Of a stretch of DNA of 64,000 bases, positions 48,501 through 60,362 are shown in pieces. The DNA is taken from positions 80,193-144,192 of the forward strand of contig JANTQF010000063.1 of NCBI GenBank assembly GCA_032988165.1, read 5' to 3'. Under the pieces are notes generated by a model. The model searched no databases, was not told the origin of the DNA, and saw nothing but the letters and a program-made list of their open reading frames with translations. The DNA comes from Emmonsiellopsis sp. PD_33. Its lineage: Eukaryota; Ascomycota; Eurotiomycetes; Onygenales; Ajellomycetaceae. Positions within the stretch are counted from its first letter, which is position 1; each line of letters starts with the position of its first letter. A program made the position numbers and the translations under genes.

Positions 48501-51448
48501 TCATACATCGCCCTTCGAAGTCCATAGACGTGTGCTTGATTCCTCACGTAAATCAGCGAGCGAACAAGAGTTCTGATGCTGAAGTGAGGTTTCTGGCCTG
48601 CGCCATCGGTCAATTTATTCTCGGCGTTCAATTTCTTCGTATCAAGGTAGAGACGAGCTAGGGCAAGTGACGCCTTTTCATCGGAGTTGGTTAGAGATCC
48701 TAGGTAGGCATCAATGAGGGTGAGAAGGTCGTCCACTTCGGTATCAGGGGAATTGACATAGATCTCTGTAAATCTGGACCGTAACCCGGGAGCGAGGTCT
48801 CGTTTTCCAGCATCGGTTGCAGGATTCATCGCTCCGAAAATTCGAAAGTTCGGATGCCCAAAGACACGCTCTACTTCACCCGCCTCGGATAGCAACACAG
48901 ACGGAGTTCCATCACTTCCATGATGGAGGAGACTAGCGATGCTCTCTAACGTATCAGGAGATGCGAGGTTGATTTCATCGAGCAAAACCCATTCGCCATT
49001 TTTCAAAGCCTTGACGATCTTGCCCTGAACGAAGGCAAAAGCAAACTTGGTATCACCCTCAGAAACACGGACCTCGAATTCCTTTAATTCTGTAGCGAAG
49101 CTCTCCCATTTCTCCCGGAGGGCGGTATATTTTGAGTCATCCACCCTCCGCTTCTTAGACGGCTGTTCCGATTCGGCACTAGGTGCACCGTCCTTGTTTT
49201 TGTTCAGTGATTGGAAGACACCCGCAGCCATCTTAACGGCCTCGTTCAATATATTCACGAGGCGGAGCCAATTACCGTTGGCAACGCTTTTTGCAACGGA
49301 AGACAAGAACTTCTGGTTCTTTTTAGCTGAAAATGTAGATTCGAACAACAGATTGAATTCGTCGACCAGCGGAACAGCAATGGATCGGATATTGACCGGC
49401 TTGAAACCACCTAGCAAATCCGTACTCTCACTTTGTTGTGACAAATTAACCACGGTTAGACGCTGGCGTAAGAGGGTGGCAAGTTGCTGGATCACCGCCG
49501 TCTTACCAATACCAGTTTCTCCAACCAGCAAAATGGGCTCGGAAAGCTGAATTGCTCCAACTACTTGCTCCATGGTCTTCAGAGAGGCCCTGGTAGGCGC
49601 AAAGGTGCTCCTGCTAGATACCAGTGATGTTGATTTTCGGAGGCCAAGGGGCTTTCTCTTGCGGCATATTTCTCTTCCGATCGTTACAGTCTCCGTAGTA
49701 TCCAGATACTTGGGGGTTTGTTCAGACAAGCAAAACTTCATTCGTTGTGGCGAAATCTGCATCTCCTCTGCGATGGCTTCCGCAATGGCTAATTGAAGAG
49801 GACCATTGGGAAAATACGCAGCAAAACAGTCCACAGTGTCCATAAAAATCTCGTCGTGAACGCCGTCAGGAACCGCTTCGTAACCAGTTTCACATCCAAG
49901 TTTCTGGAGGCGTCGTTCAATTCTATGACATAGTTTGATTAAGTCACGAAGGCTCGGTAGCCTACCAGTAATAAACCTCCGGGACATAGGTCCATTAAAT
50001 ATGGAAGAAATCCGACTGAACACGCCCATTACCATATCCACCCGAGGTAACAGCAGTGGAAACTTGTGAACTATAACCTCTTTGACTTCCGTCAATGGCA
50101 TCGATGCCACTTGGATGCGAATCCATAGCCTGTTTCCTAGCATATTGCTGTTTGAAGTTATCTCCCTTCCTGCCGCGTTGATGCTCGATCTCATGGTGGC
50201 GATAACTCTAAAGCTATCAGCGCAACGAATGCATTCCTTCCTGCTCGGAATAATGAGCTCCCTTTTTTCGATCAAGGGAAGAATCAGGCCTAGGACTTCA
50301 GAAGGAGCGCGGTCCAGATCTTCAATCAAAACCCATCTCCCTTCTTTTGCTGCTTTAGTCAAAACACCCGGTTGCCAGGAAAATGAGCCAGCTTGGGATG
50401 ATGTTGAGTACACTCCAAGCAAACTTTTCGAATCAGTCTGCTCGTTGAGATGCAGCGTAATCATGGAGGAGGCTTGGCCCATTTTATTTGCGGCCTCGTT
50501 AACAAGAGAAGTTTTGCCGGAACCAGCCAGGCCAACCAATAGCAAAGGATCAGTTGAAAGGAGAGATTTGCCCAGACTGTGGAGGTTGTGTAAAACTGTT
50601 GGTGTCTTGACAAGGGATGACACTCCAACGCTGCTTTTTGGTTGGATGGTGGGAACAAGGACGCCGCCGATTTCAGCGGTGTAGTTGGTGAAGGCATTTT
50701 CAAGCTGCCTAGTCCAGGTTTCCGAGAGCGAATCATCGCGTGCTTTCCGGGTGCACTGCAGGTCATCGTGGAGCTTAGCCCATCTCTTTTCTTCCCAGAT
50801 GCTGAGGAATCGGTAATCGATAGTACGGTCCTCCCAGGGCCCGTTAACTGGACTCTCATCAAGATGTTTCTTTAATATACCTTCCTGAGCTGCATCTGCA
50901 GTGCGCATATACAGGCAGAAACAGCGGATGGCGAGATATCTGATCACCAGATTAGGCCGTTGAAAAAGTGACTGCAGTTCAGATGGAGAAACTGCAGAGG
51001 AGAAGCTGTCTAGGTCGAAACTGAGGAGGCGGAATAATGCAAGAAGCAATACATGTAGAGATTCATCTTCCATATGCAAGAGCTGGGGTCCGGTTGGCTC
51101 TGGTGAAGATGCGCTGGCACCCCCGAAATATTCAGGGATAACATGCGAAACAAAGGGTCGTAAATATTGCGCAAAGGGTAAAATTCGTGAAAATGCGGCG
51201 GTGACTCGTATATAATTATTGCGGGGATGCAAAGCAATCCATCGGGCCGCTAAATCAACAAAAATCGGCTCATACAGTGCGAATAAAGCGTTGGTATAAT
51301 TCGGTTGCAACGCCGCAACCGCCAATGTATCCAGGCATGCTGAAGGGTTGGAGCTGCTGGCACGAAGGACTTCGATCAGCTCGCTTGGCAGTTGCTGGAG
51401 AACATGGGGGTCTGACAAAATCCCCAGTTCGGCCGATGACTGCGCCAT
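36572..51448 (-). CDS. MDN1: Midasin, AAA+ ATPase of 60S ribosome maturation
   Basis: Giant dynein-like ATPase that strips assembly factors (Rsa4, Ytm1) from pre-60S particles in nucleolus and nucleus. Exons are 44222-51448, 43415-44167 and 36572-43363. The two introns are 54 and 51 bp, both GTATG-type and phase 0. The product is 4,923 residues, the size of yeast Mdn1. Start MAQSSAELG at 51448. Six AAA modules are visible by their Walker A motifs: GLAGSGKT (about 306), GETGIGKT (643), GPTSSGKT (1084), GETGCGKT (1376), GSPGVGKT (1760) and GASGCGKT (2068). A long helical linker follows. Then comes an Asp/Glu-rich tract (DNA about 37500-39010). A C-terminal MIDAS/VWA domain has the DxSxS signature in VDDSKSMLES near residue 4709. 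It looks intact and functional. Confidence 0.97.
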
Positions 51449-51808
51449 CTTGTGATGAGGTTTAAAAGCCTTTTCCTCCTCCAAAGGCGTTCAAGGACCT
51501 CTATATCAAGAATGTCGAATTTCAACGCCGAGATTTTTTTTGATGGTTAAATTATTTTCTGCCACTCGACTACGATATCACGTGGTCTAGACGCGCCAAG
51601 GTACTCACCGCCTTTGCCAGCCAATCAGATCGTCTAGATCGTCCCCAGCTTGCGCCACACGCCTCGGCCAATCATCGACGGCCAGTCTTGGCGCGTATAA
51701 GCCGCATCAAGACGACCAGACGGCGACATTGATCTGACCAGCTTGGTGTCTTCAACCTCATATTCTCCTCCCGTCCCGCTCATGGCGTCAGCGCATCCAT
51801 GACGGACA
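51449..51808. promoter_or_regulatory. Divergent promoter, MDN1/CLC transporter
   Basis: 360 bases separate two divergent start codons, so the promoters must lie close together or overlap. A GATATCACGTG stretch (E-box core CACGTG at about 51577) lies near the middle. It is a possible bHLH/bZIP site. Confidence 0.4.
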
Positions 51809-54807
51809 ATGTCGGGAAATGTTCCAGGCCCTAATGCCCCCCCGCATATCGTTTCAGACGGGGGCACTCAGCCTTCCCGGATAGACACGCCCGGCGATGA
51901 ATCCGCGGAGGAAGAGGACCTGGCTTCGAGACAGATGCTAGATGCAACGATTCTTTCTACGGATCCTTTAGGCGATGCATTTGACGAGCCGTAAGTCTAC
52001 CTGTAACTTTTCTGTCTAAGGTGGTATCTAATTCCCGGAACAGTATTTCATTCAAGCGCAAACAGAAAGAACCCTCCCGATTCGGCTTCTCGGACTTCTT
52101 CGCTCCAGCAGATAGCACCAATCTTACTCCGCTTAACCCTCGCGGAAATGACCTATATGGAAATAACGGGTCGCCCAATGGGACTCCGCCCCCGACGAAC
52201 AGTAATGGCGGACTAGAGGGACATAAATCTGGAGGACCCCTCGACTGGTATGTTGAGGGTCCCGGACGACGAGTAGGCTATGACAACTTAACCGCGATTG
52301 ATTGGATCTTCGAGTACACGAAAGAACGGCAACGGTTACGGCATTTGTATTCTTCTAGCAAAGGTCTTCTAGGTTACGCGCGCAAAGTTCTCGATGCCAG
52401 CCATATATGGCTGGTTTTGATTCTCACTGGAATATCCGTGGGAATCATTGCGGCATGCATAGATATTGCAAGTAACTGGCTTGGAGATATCAAAACCGGC
52501 TACTGCCGTGCTGGTCTAGAAGGAGGGAAGTTTTACCTGAACAAAAGCTTCTGCTGTTGGGGCTATGAAGGTTTGTCGCTACTATACCCCCGTATGGCTT
52601 TGCCTAACTAACCCATTTTGAAGAGTTATCGCAGTGCCAGCATTGGATACCGTGGCGAAATGCCTTCGATATTGGATCCAAAGGCGGTGGGTACGTCGTG
52701 GAATACGTCTTTTTCATCCTATACTCTGTAAGTCCATATTTGTGCTTTTTTCTCTTCTCGGTTAGACTTGACTAACCAACATTCGAGATTCTCTTTGCAA
52801 CTACGGCAAGTCTACTTGTCAAATCCTTTGCGATATATGCCAAGCATAGCGGAATTCCGGAAATCAAAACAGTCTTGGGTGGTTTCGTTATCCAGCGATT
52901 CATGGGTGGGTGGACATTGTTGATCAAATCACTTGGCCTAGTAAGAACATTCCCTCCATTTTGATATTCACGGCCCATACTAATTACACTCTCCAGTGTC
53001 TTGCTGTCGCTTCCGGACTATGGCTCGGGAAAGAAGGGCCATTGGTTCATGTTGCTTGCTGTTGTGCTAATATAATAATGAAGCCTTTGCCGAGTCTAAA
53101 CCATAACGAGGGTGAGTCACGACTCGCTACCGCGATTAAAAAATAACATGCTGATGCAATATAACTCAACAGCAAGGAAACGCGAAGTGTTATCAGCGGC
53201 CGCTGCTGCCGGCATATCCGTTGCATTTGGATCCCCCATTGGAGGTGTTTTATTTAGCTTAGAGGTAAATCCTCGCCTCTCCTTGTTTTTGCTATGCTAA
53301 CACCTCGTAGCAACTGTCATATTACTTCCCAGATAAAACAATGTGGCAAAGCTTTGTCTGCGCCATGGTTGCGGCAGTTACCCTACATGCCCTCAACCCC
53401 TTTCGAACAGGCAAAATTGTCCTGTACCAAGTTACTTATAGCCGAGGGTGGCATCGATTCGAGATTCTCCCGTTTATAATACTCGGCATTGTTGGCGGAT
53501 TGTACGGTGGACTATTCATCAAACTAAATATGAAAGTCGCGCGATGGCGAAAATCGAGGAGATTCTCCTATCCAATAGTGGAAGTTATCCTCGTTGCTCT
53601 TATCAGTGCGGTCATTAACTTTCCGAACACGTTCATGAGGGCTCAGCTGTCCGAACTCGTGTACTATCTTTTCGCAGAGTGTGCAGATGTCCCTGATGAC
53701 CAGTTCGGGCTTTGCAAAACAGGCGCTGCATCTCTAGGAGTCATAAGTCTGCTTCTTCTTGCTGCAGTTCTGGGTTTCTTTCTTGCCTCGGTTACTTTTG
53801 GTTTAGATATTCCCGCCGGTATTATTCTCCCATCCTTGGCCATCGGTGCCCTCTCTGGCAGGGCCCTTGGCATCGCATTCGAGATGTGGCAAAAAGCCCA
53901 TCCAGGCTTCATACTCTTCCGCAACTGTGATCCCGATGTTCAGTGTATCACTCCCGGAACCTACGCCATTGTCGGAGCCGCCTCCGCCCTCGGCGGAGCA
54001 ACCAGAATGACCGTATCAATAGTGGTAATCATGTTCGAACTCACTGGCGCCCTCACCTACGTCATCCCAATCATGATCGCCGTAATGCTTGCAAAATGGC
54101 TCGGCGACACCTTTGGCAAGCGAGGGATCTACGAGTCCTGGATAAATCTAAATGAATACCCGTTCATCGAACAAAAAGACGACGTCGTCCTCCCCGACAT
54201 CCCCGTCACGCAGGCCATGACAAGCATCCACGATCTCTCCGTAATCACCGCCGTGGGCCACACCATCGACTCCCTCCTCCACCTCCTCGACACAACAACC
54301 TACCGCGGCTTCCCCGTCGTCTCAGAGACCACCAACCCGATCCTCCTAGGCTATATATCGCGCAACGAGCTTTCCTTCGCCCTCAAATCCGCCACCTCCC
54401 GCTCCGCTCGCAACCTCTCCCGGCAAACCCCCACATACTTCGCCCACCAGCCCTTCGCCGACCCGCTAGAAACCCTCGACCTTCGTCCGTGGATGGATCA
54501 AACCCCCATCACCCTAAACAGCCGCACAACATTCCTCATCGTCCTCAACATGTTCCAGAGACTTGGTCTGCGATATGTCCTCTTCGTAAACAAGGGTGAG
54601 CTGCAGGGTTTCTTAACGAAGAAGGATCTATGGTATATCATTGAAGGGGCGCAGACGCGGCGAGCGGACGGGTTTCGGGATGGTGAATTTGGCGGGGGGG
54701 ATACGGAGGAGGAAAGGGGGTTGTTGGGGGGTGATGGTGATGATGACCTTGTGAGAACGTTTAGTCCGCTAGAGGCTAGTCCGCTGGAAGCTAGGACTTC
54801 GTTGTAG
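51809..54807 (+). CDS. CLC-type chloride channel/transporter
   Basis: Membrane anion transport protein, probably of an endomembrane. Seven exons: 51809-51990, 52044-52570, 52624-52727, 52788-52940, 52997-53111, 53173-53264 and 53311-54807, giving 889 residues. All introns are 46-60 bp. The cytosolic N-terminus is followed by the CLC membrane core. It contains KHSGIPEIKTVLGGF (Ser292, chloride-binding), GLWLGKEGPLVHVACC (gating Glu335), GSPIGGVLFSLE then QLSYYFP (391/392), and GAASALGGATRMTVSIVVIM. Two CBS domains lie in the C-terminus (VTQAMTSIHDLSVITAVGHT and WMDQTPITLNSRTTFLIVLN). The residue aligned with the proton glutamate of CLC antiporters is Gln392. Start at 51809 gives the only open first exon. 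Confidence 0.92.
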
Positions 54808-55320
54808 GGAGTGGACCGCGGGGGGTGATTAATGTGGAGTTTTAGGGGGGTTATATGGGCTTTATTTTTATGTCATTAATGAGGGCGATTAATTGTATTT
54901 ATTTGTGGCCGTCGGAGCCAACCTTACGACCTCTGGGGTTGTTTTTTCCCAAGGTGAACGGAAGTAGATTTTGGATATATGGATGATATGAGATAGAAAC
55001 GAAAATATAAATTATTTCTATAACTTATCTAAGTATCTAAGATTGGAATTTGAAATCCGAAATTGAACAAAACTAATGTGACCTTGGAATAATTTTGGTA
55101 GTTAACCTTGAAAAATATATATATAGCACGTTTCTTAAGCACCATAGAATAGAATCAAACGCCACGAGTCCATACAACATATAGCATTCAATTTATTTCA
55201 TCTAATCATTAAACAACAGCACAAAGGGCATCAGACTTTTGTCTTCCAACCGTCTATAGGTAAAAAGAACCCCAAAGAAACCCCCATAAAACCCTACCAG
55301 GAAAAAAAAAATATGACCCC
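54808..55320. other. Convergent intergenic region, CLC/P5C reductase
   Basis: AT-rich 3' flanks of two convergent genes. No gene or RNA is recognised. Confidence 0.5.
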
Positions 55321-56414
55321 CTAAAACCTCGTCCCATTAACCCCCTGAATCCCCTGCCCAAGCTGGCTCGCAACAACCGTCGCCTCCCTAACCGACCTCG
55401 CCAGCGTCCCCCTAACCCTCCCCTCCTCCAGCACCAACAACCCCCCAATCGTGCACCCGCCCGGCGTGCTAACCTTCTCCCGAATCAACGCCGGATGCTC
55501 CCCATGCTGCACCATCCCCGCCGTGCCCCGCATAACCTGCGCCGCCATCATCTGCGCCTCCGCGCGCGGCAGACCCATCGCAACCGCCCCATCAGCCATG
55601 GCCTCCATGACCAGCGCGACGAACGCCGGGCCCGAGCCAGCAAGCGAGGTCGACACGTCCATCATGGCCGGCGGCAGCGTGACGACCCGCCCCACGCGCG
55701 AGAATATCCAGGCCACCAGCGTGTCCCAGTCCTCGGGGAGCGGGGGGGTCGAGGTGCCGATGACGGTCATGGACTCGCGGACCAGCGCGGCGGTGTTGGG
55801 CATGGCGCGCACGATGCGGCAGCGCTCTTGTTCCGGCACGGATGAGTCGGCGGGGTACAGCGTCTGCTCGATCTGCGGAACGGTTACGCCGGCGAGAATG
55901 CTGATTAGGAGTTTCCCGCTCAGCGCCTCGCGCATGCCGGGGACGGCGAGGACGTCCTGCAGCATGTACGGCTTGCAGCCGAGGATGACCACTTCGGCTT
56001 CTTGGACGCCGTTGATGTTGTCGTTTTGCAGGACGGTCAGTTGCTGGTTGAATTCGTCGAGGGATTTGTGGATGCGTTTTGCGGACTCGGGGCGGCGCAC
56101 GCAGGCGATGAATTTGGTGGGGATCTTCTGTTGCGGGACGGAGTCGGAGGGGGTTGCGGTGCCGGATTCGGGGGGGTAGGCGGAGTGGGATTTGGATTCG
56201 GCGAGGGAAGCGAAGATTCCGGAGAGGATGGCGATGCCGAGGGTTCCTGGGGGAAATTGGGTAGGTTAGTTGGTTTATTTTCTAATTGATTGGAGCCATG
56301 TATAGGTATATCAGAATGTTGCCCCTTACCGCATCCCAGGACCGTAAGAGTCACGCCGGACTTTTGGGCCAGGGCGAAGGCCTCGCTGTTGATGTTTCTC
56401 TGCGCGACAGACAT
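55321..56414 (-). CDS. PRO3: Pyrroline-5-carboxylate reductase
   Basis: Last step of proline synthesis: reduces pyrroline-5-carboxylate with NAD(P)H. Exons are 56330-56414 and 55321-56246, split by an 83-bp intron (GTAAGG...CCCCCAG), 336 residues. Splicing completes the dinucleotide-binding motif (VLGCG then GTLGIAIL) that neither exon has alone. Conserved blocks include AEVVILGCKPYMLQDV, VRAMPNTAALV and SLAGSGPAFVALVMEAMADG. The family signature STPGGCTIGGLLVLE is near the C-terminus. A Ser/Pro-rich insertion (SAYPPESGTATPSDS) follows the first beta strand, as in other fungal enzymes. The gene diverges from CTK3 with 291 bp between start codons. GC-rich, intact. Confidence 0.95.
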
Positions 56415-56705
56415 ATCGGATGTTTAGAGATTATGAAGAGTGCAATTAAGGAAAATATATATATCGCACAAGAATTGCGTGTTTAGGGGGATATACAGCG
56501 GGATAGTTAGTAGTGGAGAGATGATAAGCTGCGGGGAGTTCTCCTTTTCTGCCGCAGTTAACTATCTTCACCGCCTTCAACCGCCAGCTCTCCTGCTCCA
56601 ACTCAACTCACACATCGCCCCGATCAATGATCATGGCTGCGGATTTATCACTATGAGCCACCAGCTGCTTTTCGGCTCTCGTTATTCCCACCCGCAGCAC
56701 CCAAC
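56415..56705. promoter_or_regulatory. Divergent promoter, P5C reductase/CTK3
   Basis: A 291-bp spacer between divergent starts at 56414 (-) and 56706 (+). It contains AT-rich DNA near 56450-56480. No specific factor site is claimed. Confidence 0.4.
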
Positions 56706-57486
56706 ATGGCCGACCCCTTCGAGGTCCGCATGCGCTTCACAACGCAGCTCCAGCACCTCAGCGCCTCAGTGACCTCGTCGCAGAAAGCAGCCCACTATGC
56801 TCTCAAATACCGCGACATGGACGAGGACCTGCACTCGTGTATCCTGGAGCAACTCGAACGAGTAAGCTAAGCGCTGGCATCCATTTCTCGTACTATATTT
56901 TACTAATTTTGTCCGCTAGAATAACATGAACAACCGCGCAAATATCATGTACTTCATCGAACACCTCTGCGACATGGCCACGAAGGAAAACCACCTCGAA
57001 TTCGTCCGCATGATCCAGCGCGACATCATCCGCGTCGTCGACGCCGTCGCCCCCGCCGATGGCTCCGGTGCAGCAAATGTCAAACACGTCCGCCGTGTGC
57101 TTATGGGCCTCCAGGCGAAATCGATCCTCTCCGCCGACACCGTGCACGAGATCGACGCGTGCTTGAAAGAGAGGGAAAGCCACCCGGCGCACCTCCTGGA
57201 TCTAGAACCCGTGGACGGCGACCCAACGTCCGAAGGGTCGAGGGGCGATGGGTTTCGCCCGCGCTCCGTAAAAGTTGACAAACGGCAGATTGAGCAGCGG
57301 ATTGAAGAGGACCGGGAACGGAATAAGCGTCTACGGGAGTCAATGTGGGCCGTTCCCGGAAACGATGTAGATGAGTTCGACAAGATGTGGGATGAGGTTA
57401 GTGATCTGGGCGAGGACGATTACTTGGCGGCGGAGGAGGAGGCGATGGAGAGGAAACGGATTGCGGAGGAGTACTACGATGAGTGA
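56706..57486 (+). CDS. CTK3: CTD kinase subunit gamma, CID domain
   Basis: Third subunit of the CTDK-I complex (with cyclin-dependent kinase Ctk1 and cyclin Ctk2). The complex phosphorylates Ser2 of the RNA polymerase II C-terminal repeat. Exons are 56706-56861 and 56920-57486, split by a 58-bp intron (GTAAGC...CGCTAG, phase 0), 240 residues. The N-terminal 140 residues form a helical CTD-interaction-like domain (MADPFEVRMRFTTQLQHLSA, NNMNNRANIMYFIEHLCDMA, FVRMIQRDIIRVVDAVAP). The C-terminal third is charged (QRIEEDRERNKRLRESMWAV) and ends in an acidic, Glu-rich helix. The CTK3 family is recognised from these blocks. Confidence 0.86.
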
Positions 57487-57934
57487 AGGATGGCTTTGTT
57501 ACTGTTTCTTACTCTTGGATGAACTACTGGCATGGCGTTCCGGGTGGGATGTTTGGGCATTTCTCTGTATATCCTGTGTTCTTTTTTATTTGGCTGCAGG
57601 GGGCAAACTGAGCATCCAGCGGCGCATGAGATTAGACCTGGGGACTGGAAACTGTCTAAGGGACCAGACAGTCCATATATATGTGTAATAACACCCTGAT
57701 ATACAATCTATCTACTCTCTATCTACAATCTATCAAAACTTCAACTTATTCCCCTTTGTATAAAATTAGGGCTAACCCCCGGAAAAACAAAGACCCGGGC
57801 TCGAACAAAATTCTGCCGTCCAGCAACAAATTGCGGAGAACTTATTTGCCAAAACTTGGTTTCGCGCTGGATTGTCTGACACGAAAAACCTTGGCTCCGT
57901 CGGATTTCAACTTCTTTTTCTTCCTCTGGAGGTT

Positions 57935-59223
57935 ATGTTGTCCCAGTTCGTGACAGCTGCCCGAGGCCTCTTTGCGCGACAGGACCCAGCGCTCGAGGAC
58001 GCTTCCACTCCCGAACAAGCCCAGACACAGCAAACACCCGGCAACAAGGGCTCGTCGTCGTCGAAAAGACAGTCAAAGACAGCGTCGAATATGGTCTCCG
58101 CCACTCGACGGACCGTCTTTGGTGCGGACGCGGTGGATTCGTCGCCTGTTACTAGATCTGCCGCTGCGAGTGGGAAGAGGAAGATCGGCTCGTCGTCGAA
58201 GGGAGAGGGGGACAGTCAGGCACCCAAGCGGAGGAAGAAGAGGGCGTCCAATGTTGCTAGTTTGCCGGCTAGTGGAGATGAGGAGGAGGAGAAAAGCCCT
58301 GCCGTGAAGAAGCTGCCGATTCGCACGGTGGATACGCCTGAAAAGACGCCGAATGGACAATTGGATTCTCCTGTTAGTGAGGTGAAGCAATCCGAGGAGG
58401 GGTCGGAGTCTAATGCTAAATCTACGCATATGCGGTTTGGGAGTGAAGAGCCAGTGGCGGAGGTCAATGGAGATCGTAAAGAGGAAACTCCTGTTGAAGA
58501 GGCGCCAAAAGAGATCATGGAAACAGAGGATGAGGATAGTGATGACGAAGCTCCGGAGACCGTGGACAATGCCGCACAGCTACGGAAGCTGAAAGAGGCT
58601 GCTAAAAAAGAAGAACAAGCCAAGCAAAGGTATGTACATGTACAATCACCCTCTGTTTCTCACAGCGTCAACTTATCGCTAACAATTCTCATAGAGCCCA
58701 AGCACTAAATAAAGAGAAGCGACGAGAGCGGGACCAACGTCTCAAATCTCAAGCCGCTTCAAAACCTGTCTTGCCCAAAGTCATCCCAGACACACTTCCA
58801 AAACCAGACGAAATACGCTCCGAGAGCTCGACCACATTACAAGGTTCTACCACTAGAGAGCCAAACTTCTCTTCCCTCCGTTCCCTCCCCACTCTCCTCC
58901 CGGACGAGATCCTCAACGCCGAACCGTCCGTCCGGCCACCCACCCCCCCATATGAAAGTGAGTCGTTAGTAGGGAAGGTGTCCCAGAAACGGAAATTCCT
59001 AGATAAGGTGGAGAAAAAGCCAAAGGACATTAGGGTTGGGGGCACGCATATCCGGGTTCTTGATAGCCCGCATAATGGCCTCGGTGCTAGCAGATTACCC
59101 CCCAAGGCATCCAAGGCTAGCCGCAAGGCGCGCGAGAACTGGATGGCGAGCAATCGGAATCTGCCTAGTGGTGGCAATTTGAGGAGGACGACGGCGGGGT
59201 CTTCGGGCTTTCTTCGAAAATAA
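57935..59223 (+). CDS. UTP16: U3 snoRNA-associated protein Utp16-like
   Basis: Component of the small-subunit processome that acts with U3 snoRNA in 18S rRNA maturation. Exons are 57935-58629 and 58695-59223, with a 65-bp intron (GTATGT...CATAG), 407 residues. I start at MLSQFVTAARGLF (57935), the first ATG of the frame with a typical family beginning. The N-terminus is Ser/Lys-rich with nuclear-localisation-like clusters (KRRKKRAS), followed by an acidic stretch (ETEDEDSDDEAPETVDNAAQ) and a Lys/Glu helix. The conserved C-terminus has LPDEILNAEPSVRPPTPPYE, KKPKDIRVGGTHIRVLD and a basic tail ending SSGFLRK. Assignment is from the C-terminal pattern. Confidence 0.8.
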
Positions 59224-59926
59224 GCAGCACGATATTGCTGGCGGGGGATAATGATCGGTCCTGGTGTTATAGGACAGCATATGGGTTTCGCTCTGGTGTC
59301 TCAATTTCGGCCGCACAAGCAGTAGCGAAATTTGTTACGTATTCCGGCGTTTGCTACCTATCCCCTATCAAAGTTTGTTCTGGCGTCGCCAAATGAACCT
59401 TTCGGGATGTTCGTTCTCATCTGATTCTCCTTTCTCGGTTTCGGAGTTCTGCGCCACCGGACTCAAACTGCTGTACTCGGACTATCCCTATCTCCATAGA
59501 TAATTCACATAGATACCCATATATAGGCATTCCACCTCCGCCCTGGTTGCACAACGATCCGACATATTCAAACGGAGGCTGAAATTCTTCCAGGGTATTT
59601 TCAGTAAGATGGATCCCTGCGTCACTCCATTTGATTCTGCGATCTCTATTTAACAAACGGTATCTTGTTCAATTCGCTCCACAATCATAATTACTTCTCG
59701 AGAGTGTGGTGGTTCTTGGCAAGATCTTGTTAGCATCAATTCCCCTCAACACCGGCTTTTCTCTTGACAACCATTACTTCTCTTCCGTCCATGCTGTCAT
59801 CCTTTGTTCGTTGACAATGGTTCGAGTGGGACGGACTTGGATAGGTGATTACTTCAATGACAATATCATTCACTTTCCCGACGACATCTCTGAGTCCCAG
59901 GCTGTCTACCATTGGCGCCAAACAGC
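59224..59926. other. Intergenic region
   Basis: 3' flank of the UTP16-like gene plus unassigned DNA. A frame of 83 codons (59706-59957, +) has no recognised domain. Confidence 0.4.
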
Positions 59927-60171
59927 ATGTCTAGAGTTGGACGGGAAGCTATTATGAAAATCCGAATGCAGTATGTATCACCAACCATCATTTGGATCTA
60001 GTTATGTAGTTACTGATTGATTTGATGTTCTGAAGGGTTCCAACAAAATTTCCTGCAAATGACAACTCTGAAATCCCACCTCCAGGGGGCAATCCAGTGC
60101 CTTGGACAGATTCTCAGTATATCTACTGGGGCCTGGCGTATAGGTCGTTTACTGGAGAAGTGAAATTTTAG
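59927..60171 (+). CDS. Possible small two-exon gene, unknown
   Basis: Low-confidence model. An ATG at 59927 opens a short frame ending at a good GTATGT donor (59971). The acceptor CTGAAG (ending 60035) resumes the frame, which reads VPTKFPANDNSEIPPPGG and then WTDSQYIYWGLAYRSF to a stop at 60169-60171. The product would be 59 residues with no recognised family. The second exon looks protein-like, so this could be the 3' end of a larger or degenerate gene whose 5' part lies in 59700-59926. Confidence 0.22.
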
Positions 60172-60362
60172 TGCTCAGAATTGATCAACATTGCTCAATT
60201 CTCCTGAGGTTGATTATTGGGAACAAGGTCTACATCTGACGCAACCACCCGAACCCATATTCAGTTGATGGCCATATGGGACAAGCAGTAATTGGATAAT
60301 GGCTCAGTTGACTTCGCTAACGATCCCCATCATAATGAGCCTGGAAACCTCAGTTGAAACCA

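Noticed and set aside
55451..56179. 242-codon plus-strand frame
   Set aside because: Antisense of the GC-rich P5C reductase gene, which has a full family signature on the other strand.
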